This document shows, piece by piece, positions 57,286 through 64,000 of a stretch of 64,000 nt of DNA. A program made the translations under genes and the position numbers. Position 1 is the stretch's first letter; each line of letters opens with the position of its first letter. Below the pieces are notes generated by a model that saw nothing but the letters and a program-made list of their open reading frames with translations, was not told the origin of the DNA and did no database searches. This DNA comes from Kerstersia gyiorum. Lineage in GTDB: Bacteria > Pseudomonadota > Gammaproteobacteria > Burkholderiales > Burkholderiaceae_B. The stretch covers positions 310,001-374,000 of the forward strand of contig NZ_SGWZ01000001.1 of assembly GCF_004216755.1 (NCBI RefSeq), in the 5' to 3' direction.

Positions 57286-58084
57286 GCCTGTTCCATACTG
57301 AAGGCCTGGTCAAACGCTTCGGCGGTCTGTTGGCGACCGATCACGTCTCGCTGGAAATCGAGCGTGGTCAGATCCATGCGCTGATCGGGCCCAACGGCGC
57401 GGGTAAATCCACGCTGGTGAACCTGATTTCCGGCCTGCTGAGCGCCGACGAAGGCCGCATCGTGCTCGAAGGTGTGGACCTGACTGCGCTCAGGCCGTAT
57501 CAGCGGGTGCGGGCGGGTTTGTCGCGCTGTTTCCAGATCACCAATATCTTCCGCAACGACACGGTGCGCGACAACCTGATGCTGGCGGCGCAGGCTTACG
57601 ATGGCAGCAGCTTCCGCTTTCTGTCGCTGCGGCAGAACGAGGAAAAATTGTGGGCGCGCGCGGAAGAACTGGCTCGGCAGGTCGGGCTGGGGCATGAGCT
57701 GGACCGTGTAGCCGGTACTTTGTCGCATGGCGCGCAACGGCGTCTGGACGTGGCGCTGGCGCTGGCCTCGCGCCCCAAGCTGTTGTTGCTCGATGAACCC
57801 ATGGCGGGCATGGGGGCGGAGGATTCCATGCAGATGGTGGAAATGATCCTGACGCTGCGCCAGGAGGCAGCCATTCTGCTGATCGAACACGACATGGATG
57901 CCGTCTTCAAGCTGGCCGACCGGATCACCGTGCTGGTCTATGGCAAGGTGCTGACCTCGGGCAACGCCGAGCAGATCCGCGCCGACGTACGCGTACAGGA
58001 AGTCTACCTGGGCGATGAGGAAACAACAGCCGAAGAGGCTGCCGCGAAGACAGCGGCAGCGGGCGCAACGCCGGAGGTAGTGTC

Positions 58085-58088
<4 letters not shown>
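57282..58088 (+). CDS. livG: LivG-type ABC ATPase (cluster 2)
   Basis: 268 residues: Walker A GPNGAGKST, signature region LSHGAQRRLDVALALA (a degenerate LSGGQ, usual in LivG), Walker B LLLLDEPMAGM, and H-loop IEHDMDAVFKLAD. A C-terminal extension rich in Ala/Glu/Thr (about 245-268) is not part of the normal domain. AAGGAG lies 7-8 bp upstream of the start, which overlaps the livM stop. Confidence 0.92.
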
Positions 58089-58801
<713 letters not shown>

Positions 58802-58854
58802 CGGTGCCGGTATGCATGCCGCTTTGCGGATGCTGCTGTGCGAGCCTAGGGCCG

Positions 58855-59551
<697 letters not shown>

Positions 59552-59559
<8 letters not shown>

Positions 59560-60376
59560 GGCTGCCTTCCCCCAGGTAGGCGTCGAGTACGGCCGGGTCA
59601 TGGCGCACCTGTTCCGGGGAGCCTTCACTGATGAGCCTGCCGTTGTTGAGCACGGAAATATGGTCGGACAGGCGCATGACGACCCGCACATTGTGTTCCA
59701 CGAGCACGATGGTGACGCCCTGGCGATTGAGCCCGCGGATGGCTTGCTCGGCGCGCTCGATGGCATCGGCGGGCAAGCCTGCCAGCGGTTCGTCGAGCAG
59801 CACCAGCGTGGGTTCCGACGCCATGGCGCGAGCGATTTCCATGAGCTTGCCTTCGCCGTAGCTGAGGGACTGCGCCGGCTGCCAGGCTTTCTCCGCCAGC
59901 CCCAGTTGCTCCAGCAGTGCCATGGCCCGGGCTTCGCCGGCGGCATTTTCCTCGCGCTGGCGCCTGGCGTGGCGCAAGGCGTCGAACAGCGTGCTGCGGG
60001 TACGGACGTGGCGGCCCACCATGACGTTTTCCAGCACGCTCATGTCCGGGAATATCTGCAGGTTCTGGAAAGTGCGGGCCATGCCCAGGCGAGTACGCGC
60101 ATGGGGCGGCAGGGTTTCGATGGACTGGTCCAGGAAACGGATGCTGCCGCCCGTGACGGGATTGACGCCGGTGATGAGGTTGAAGAGCGTGGATTTGCCT
60201 GCGCCGTTCGGCCCGATCAGGGCATGGATATCGCCACGCCGGACTTGCAGGGACACGCCATCGACGGCGGCCAGGCCGCCGAAATGCTTGCTGACCTGCC
60301 GGACGTCCAGAAGGGGCGCGCCGGGGACGGCCTGGTCGGTGGCTTGGCGGGTGGCAGAGCTCGTGGTCGGGCTCAT
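59552..60376 (-). CDS. livG: LivG-type ABC ATPase (cluster 3)
   Basis: 274 residues with a 20-residue N-terminal extension (MSPTTSSATRQ...) before the ATPase domain: LLDVRQVSKHFGGLAAVDGV, Walker A GPNGAGKST, signature region LSYGEGKLMEIARAMA, Walker B LVLLDEPLAGLP, and H-loop VEHNVRVVMRLSD. It overlaps livM upstream by 4 bp. It is the partner of the LivF protein. Confidence 0.93.
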
Positions 60377-61365
60377 GGCTGGGCTCCTTTCCGGCCGGCA
60401 GGCTGGACGGCCCGCCGCCGCGCCAGCCAGCCTGTCAGGCCGCCCGCGATGCCGCCGGGCATAAAGCCCACTACCAGAATCATGGCGGCCCCCAGGATCA
60501 GCAGTTCAGTATCGTGGAAGCTGCGTACCAGTTCAGGCAGGGCAGTGAAAATCAGCGCGCCGAAGAATGCTCCCCAATATTGCCCGAACCCGCCAACTGC
60601 CACCATGACCAGCAGCAGAATGGAGGTGGAGAACGAGAAGGAGTCTGGCGAGATGAACAGGTTCTGGTGGGCATAGAGAGCGCCCGCCAGCCCGGCCAGC
60701 ATATTGGCCAGCACGAAGATCGCCAATTTTTGCCGCAATACGGGAATGCCCATGCAGGCGGCGGCGATATCGCTGGAGCGGATGGCCCGCAGCGCGCGGC
60801 CGGTGCGTGAGCGTCGCAGGAAGGACAGGCTCAGCATGACCAAGCCCACGACCAGCCAGCACAGCAGGTAGAAGTTGTCCGGCAGGGAGAGATCCAGGCT
60901 GCCGAGCATATAGGGCGGGATGCCGATCAGCCCGTTGGGCCCGCCGGTCCAGGCCACCAGGCCGACCAGCAGGACGGAAACGATGGCATTGAAACCCAGT
61001 GTGGCCATGGCCAGGTAGTGGCCGGACAGGCGCAGCGTGGGCCAGCCTATCAAGACGGAAAACAGGCCGCAGGCCAGCATGGCGGCCAACGTGCCCAGCC
61101 AGGGTGAGACGGCCAGGTGCACCGCCAGCATGCCGCTGGCATAGGCGCCTATGCCCCAGAACGCCGCATGGGCCAGCGAGGTCAGGCCGGTATAGCCCAC
61201 CAGCAGGTTCAGGCTGGCGATCAGCAGCAGGTTGATGAAGAATGTGCCGCCCAGGCTGAGCAGATAATCGTTGGGCGCGATCCAGGGCCAGGCCAGCAGC
61301 AGGGCCCAGAGCACCAGCAGCACGGCAGGGGTGCGGTCGCGGTGACCGAGATGCGTGGCGTTCAT
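60373..61365 (-). CDS. livM: LivM-type ABC permease (cluster 3)
   Basis: 330 residues: SLNLLVGYTGLTSLAHAAFWGIGAYASGML, GRALRAIRSSDIAAACMGIPVLRQKLAIFVLANMLAGLAGALYAH and LLVMVAVGGFGQYWGAFFGALIF are the LivM landmarks. The ATG at 61365 overlaps the livH stop by 4 bp, so translation is coupled. Confidence 0.92.
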   Translation of the reverse strand: MNATHLGHRDRTPAVLLVLWALLLAWPWIAPNDYLLSLGGTFFINLLLIASLNLLVGYTGLTSLAHAAFWGIGAYASGMLAVHLAVSPWLGTLAAMLACGLFSVLIGWPTLRLSGHYLAMATLGFNAIVSVLLVGLVAWTGGPNGLIGIPPYMLGSLDLSLPDNFYLLCWLVVGLVMLSLSFLRRSRTGRALRAIRSSDIAAACMGIPVLRQKLAIFVLANMLAGLAGALYAHQNLFISPDSFSFSTSILLLVMVAVGGFGQYWGAFFGALIFTALPELVRSFHDTELLILGAAMILVVGFMPGGIAGGLTGWLARRRAVQPAGRKGAQP

Positions 61366-62240
61366 AGCTTGGTGACCTCCGCCTTGCCCAGCAGGCCCTG
61401 TGGCCGCAGTACCAGGACCAGCAGCAGCACCAGGAAGGCGGCGGCATCTTTGAATTGTGAGGTGATGAAGCCGCTGACCAGCGCTTCCAGCAGGCCCAGC
61501 AGCAGGCCGCCCAGCGTGGCGCCGAACAGGCTGCCCAGGCCGCCTAGCATGGCTGCGCTGAAGCCTTTGAACCCCAGCATGGCGCCGCTGTCGTAGGACA
61601 TCAGCGTGAGCGGCGTGATGATGGTGCCTGCCAGCCCGCCGACGGCGGCGGCGATGATGAAGGAGCCGAGTACGACACGGTGGTGGCGGATGCCGACCAG
61701 CGCGGCTGCGGCCGGATTGGCGGCGGCTGCGCGCATGGCGCAGCCCCAGCGGGTATGGTTGAAGAACAGCTGCGCCAGGATCATGAACACCAGGGTGATG
61801 CCCAGTATCCATAGCGTTTGCGTGGCAACGCTGGCGCCCCAGAGCGGCACGAAGGCTGTTTGCGACAGGCCGGGGTAGCCCACCGGGTTCTTGCCCAGGC
61901 TCAGCATCACCAGGCTCTTGGACAGCAGGGCGATACCGACGGTAACCAGGGTAATGGCGAACGGGGTCTGGTTCAGCAGCGGCCGGATCAGCAGCCGTTC
62001 GGTCAACCCGCCGATGACGGCCACGGCCAGCCCGGCGAGCAGGCAGGCCTGCCAGACGGGCATCTGGGCATCATTGAAGCAAAAGGCGGCGAGCAGGCCG
62101 CCCATCATGACCCATTCGCCCTGCGCGAAATTCAACGCGCCGGTGCTCTTGAAAATGATGTTGAAGCCGACGGCGATCAGGGCATAGATACTGCCTGTGC
62201 CCAGACCGGAAAGAATGATTTGCAGGGTGGAACTGTCCAC
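61362..62240 (-). CDS. livH: LivH-type ABC permease (cluster 3)
   Basis: 292 residues: LQIILSGLGTGSIYALIAVGFNIIFKSTGALNFAQGEWVMMGGLL (entry motif) and GCAMRAAAANPAAAALVGI (contact loop), GFKGFSAAMLGGLGSLFGATLG. The start is judged to be GTG at 62240 with AGGA about 8 bp upstream, giving the normal family N-terminus. The ATG at 62267 lies inside a strong hairpin and would add nine residues. Confidence 0.87.
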   Translation of the reverse strand: MDSSTLQIILSGLGTGSIYALIAVGFNIIFKSTGALNFAQGEWVMMGGLLAAFCFNDAQMPVWQACLLAGLAVAVIGGLTERLLIRPLLNQTPFAITLVTVGIALLSKSLVMLSLGKNPVGYPGLSQTAFVPLWGASVATQTLWILGITLVFMILAQLFFNHTRWGCAMRAAAANPAAAALVGIRHHRVVLGSFIIAAAVGGLAGTIITPLTLMSYDSGAMLGFKGFSAAMLGGLGSLFGATLGGLLLGLLEALVSGFITSQFKDAAAFLVLLLVLVLRPQGLLGKAEVTKL

Positions 62241-62262
62241 GGTGGCAATCCTGGCATGTGGG

Positions 62263-62304
62263 GCCATGCCCCGGCCTGCCGCGTGCAGCCGGCCGGGGCA
62301 TGGC
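62263..62304 (-). other. Perfect stem-loop between livK and livH (cluster 3)
   Basis: A 14-bp perfect inverted repeat (GCCATGCCCCGGCC with GGCCGGGGCATGGC, 14-nt loop) lies in the 91-bp gap after the binding-protein gene. No T-run follows on the minus strand. It probably raises the ratio of binding protein to permease. Confidence 0.65.
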
Positions 62305-62331
62305 GGCAAGGCCGGTAGCGGCCCTGCGCGG

Positions 62332-63486
62332 TTACTGATAGTCGTGCAGGCGGAAGGCGCCGTCTTCCCAGTTGATCAGGACGATGTCACTCTTGGACAG
62401 CCCGGAATGGCGCTCCGGCGAAAAGTTGAAGCTGCCGCCCACGCCATGGAAATCCTGGATCTGTTCCAGGGCCTGCCGCGTCTTTTCCTTGTCGCCCTGG
62501 CTGGTTTGCAGCGCGTGGCGCGCCAGTTGGATGGCGTCATAGGTTTGCGCTACATACTGGTTGGGCTTGCGGCCGTACCTGGCTTCGAACTTGCGCGTCA
62601 ATTCCTCGATGGCAGCCTTCTGGCTGTCGCTGTCCGGCAGGTCGGCCCCGACAGGGAATTTCACCGAAACCAGCAGGACGTTGCTGGCGCTATCGCCCGC
62701 CAGCTCCATGTATTTCTGCGACACGAAGCCGTAGCTGTGGATCAGCTCGCGGTCTGTCAGGCCCAACTGCGTCGCCTGCTTGTTGAAGATGACGCCGGCG
62801 GGTGTCACAGTCCAGCACAGGACGGCCTGGGCATCGCTGTTCTTGATGCGTGTCAGTTGCGGCGTCAGGTCGGTATCGCTGGGGGCGAAGGCTTCGAAGC
62901 TGACCGTCAGCCCCAGTTCGGGGGCCAGGCGCTTGAGTTCTTCGGCTGCGGCCTGGCCGAAACCGCTGGTGTCATGCAGCAGCGCGACGCGGGTAATGCC
63001 TTTCTTGTCGAAGTAGTCCTTCAGGCGTTCGAACACTTGGCGGTCGTCCACCGTGCTTTTGAATGCCCAGGGCCGTTGCGCCACCGGATCGACGATGGAC
63101 AGCGCGCCTTCCGTGGAAATGAACGGGGTTTTGGCCTGGGCGCTCAAGGGCACCATCGCCAGTGCGATGCCGCTCATGTTGCCGCCGCCGACGATGATGT
63201 CCACCTTGTCCTGGGACAGCAGGCGGCGGGTGGCCGTCAGGGCCTTGTTGGTCTGGCTCTCGGCGTCGTAGAAGACCCACTGCACCGGGTGGCCGTCTAT
63301 GCCGCCTGCCGCATTGATTTCTTCGATGGCGATTTCCATCCCGGCCTTCATGTCTTCGCCCAGGAAGGCGGCGGGGCCGGTGGTCGAAAGGATCGTGCCG
63401 ATGCGGTAGGTGTCGGCAGCCATGGCAGAAGCGCCGAAGGCGAGGGTGGTGGCCAGCAGGCCGCGCAGCAGGAATTTGTAGGACAT
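62332..63486 (-). CDS. livK: Liv-type ABC transporter substrate-binding protein (cluster 3)
   Basis: 384 residues: signal peptide (MSYKFLLRGLLATTLAFGASAMA, cleavage before ADTYRIG) and a type I periplasmic binding fold (IGTILSTTGPAAFLGEDMKAGMEIAIEEINAAGGIDGH; DDRQVFERLKDYFDKKGITRVALLHDTSGFGQ). The sequence is close to binders grouped under branched-chain amino acids and aromatic acids. Start at 63486; an upstream open frame adds 37 residues without a signal. It is the first gene of cluster 3, about 46 bp after the OsmC gene on the same strand. Confidence 0.92.
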   Translation of the reverse strand: MSYKFLLRGLLATTLAFGASAMAADTYRIGTILSTTGPAAFLGEDMKAGMEIAIEEINAAGGIDGHPVQWVFYDAESQTNKALTATRRLLSQDKVDIIVGGGNMSGIALAMVPLSAQAKTPFISTEGALSIVDPVAQRPWAFKSTVDDRQVFERLKDYFDKKGITRVALLHDTSGFGQAAAEELKRLAPELGLTVSFEAFAPSDTDLTPQLTRIKNSDAQAVLCWTVTPAGVIFNKQATQLGLTDRELIHSYGFVSQKYMELAGDSASNVLLVSVKFPVGADLPDSDSQKAAIEELTRKFEARYGRKPNQYVAQTYDAIQLARHALQTSQGDKEKTRQALEQIQDFHGVGGSFNFSPERHSGLSKSDIVLINWEDGAFRLHDYQ

Positions 63487-63532
63487 GGCTAGGACCGAAG
63501 GAAAAGGCAGGGAACGGCGGGCAGGCGCCCGG

Positions 63533-63940
63533 TCAGGCAAGGACGCGCAAGGTAACGGGGGCGCCCCGGGAAAGCGAACCGTAGATCGGACACACATCGG
63601 TGAAGACTTGCACCAGTTCCTCCGCCTGGGCCTGGGTCAGGCCGGAGAAGCGGTACTTGAGCTCGATATAGCGGTAGTGGCCGGGGCGGGTTTCATCGGC
63701 TTCGCACTGGGCGTGGATTTCCAGCCCGTAGTGCAGCCAGCCCCGGCGCCGTGCCTCGTCGTCGATGACGGCGTGGGAACAGGTTTGCAACGCGCCCAGC
63801 AGTAATTCGGCGGCTTGCCAGGCCTGGCCCTGGCCGCCGCGGCCGGGGGAGGCATCGACCACCAGGTGCTGGTCGCGGGCGTTGAGCAGGAAGCGGCCGG
63901 CCTGGGCCGAAAGGCGGCTGGTGCTGTCTATGGTTGCCAT
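63533..63940 (-). CDS. OsmC/Ohr-family protein
   Basis: 135 residues. The two redox cysteines of the family are in LLGALQTCSHAVI (about residue 54) and FTDVCPIYGSLSRG (about residue 116). OsmC proteins reduce organic hydroperoxides in the cytosol; this short member lies between an upstream gene fragment and liv cluster 3. It has AGGAAG 5-6 bp before the ATG. Confidence 0.85.
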   Translation of the reverse strand: MATIDSTSRLSAQAGRFLLNARDQHLVVDASPGRGGQGQAWQAAELLLGALQTCSHAVIDDEARRRGWLHYGLEIHAQCEADETRPGHYRYIELKYRFSGLTQAQAEELVQVFTDVCPIYGSLSRGAPVTLRVLA

Positions 63941-63954
63941 GGTGCTTCCTGTGT

Positions 63955-64000
63955 TCAGCGGCGTTCCGGGCGAGCCAGCCCGAGATGGTCACGCAGCGTC
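63955..64000 (-). CDS. C-terminal end of a gene cut by the window edge
   Basis: On the minus strand an open frame enters from the window end and stops with TGA at 63955-63957; its last residues read TLRDHLGLARPERR. It lies 14 bp upstream of the OsmC start, whose ribosome site sits in between. Too short to identify. Confidence 0.5.
   Translation of the reverse strand, partial: TLRDHLGLARPERR

Overview
The window looks like chromosome of a GC-rich betaproteobacterium, most likely of the family Alcaligenaceae (Bordetella, Achromobacter, Kerstersia and relatives). The grounds are gene content only: a TctCBA tripartite tricarboxylate transporter with a Bug-type binding protein, three complete Liv-type ABC transporters, a second-type infA, many LysR/IclR regulators and high G+C at third codon positions. 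No rRNA, tRNA, IS element, phage gene or CRISPR array was seen. Most of the window is ordinary chromosome devoted to uptake and catabolism; genes are dense and several operons have 4-11 bp start/stop overlaps.

Layout. 1-5.2 kb: end of an MHS-type MFS transporter, then an IclR regulator divergent from tctCBA. 5.7-7.4 kb: a repetitive beta-solenoid protein convergent with queC. 7.7-18.6 kb: two interleaved transport systems, oppB-oppC-oppDF(fused)-ykgJ, a complete liv cluster with a LivM-LivG fusion, and a separate OppA-like binding protein that may serve the opp genes. 18.7-27.0 kb: an iron-type cell-surface signalling locus (FecI-like sigma, FecR-like anti-sigma, TonB-dependent haem-type receptor) followed by two exported beta-propeller proteins of unknown function with Ig-like modules and GlyGly-CTERM-like tails. 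27.6-30.0 kb: infA, a nucleoside deoxyribosyltransferase-like gene and metY. 30.2-33.4 kb: an NTF2-like protein and a MetF-like protein divergent from an amidohydrolase. 33.5-36.7 kb: glutamate decarboxylase followed by an AspT-type antiporter. 36.8-42.4 kb: marC and an aaeX-hlyD-FUSC-nodT efflux operon. 42.7-47.2 kb: LysR with phosphonatase phnX, a DUF333 lipoprotein, and a TetR/Bcr-CflA efflux pair. 47.3-53.6 kb: a LysR regulator plus six genes for meta-cleavage degradation of 3-hydroxyanthranilate. 54.2-58.8 kb and 58.9-63.5 kb: two convergent liv clusters. 63.5 kb to the end: an OsmC protein and the tail of another gene.

How it works together. The 3-hydroxyanthranilate genes run from ring cleavage to 4-hydroxy-2-oxovalerate; the aldolase and acetaldehyde dehydrogenase needed to reach central metabolism are not here. 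The liv cluster directly downstream (54.2-58.8 kb) is a reasonable candidate for uptake of the aromatic or amino-acid precursor, but this is inference. Glutamate decarboxylase beside an AspT-family antiporter suggests a glutamate/GABA exchange cycle that consumes protons without a GadC homologue.

The best candidate for something undescribed is the 18.7-27.0 kb locus: a TonB receptor with its own sigma/anti-sigma pair and two large exported propeller proteins ending in sorting-like tails, with six exactly 11-bp-spaced ATGC repeats upstream of the receptor gene.
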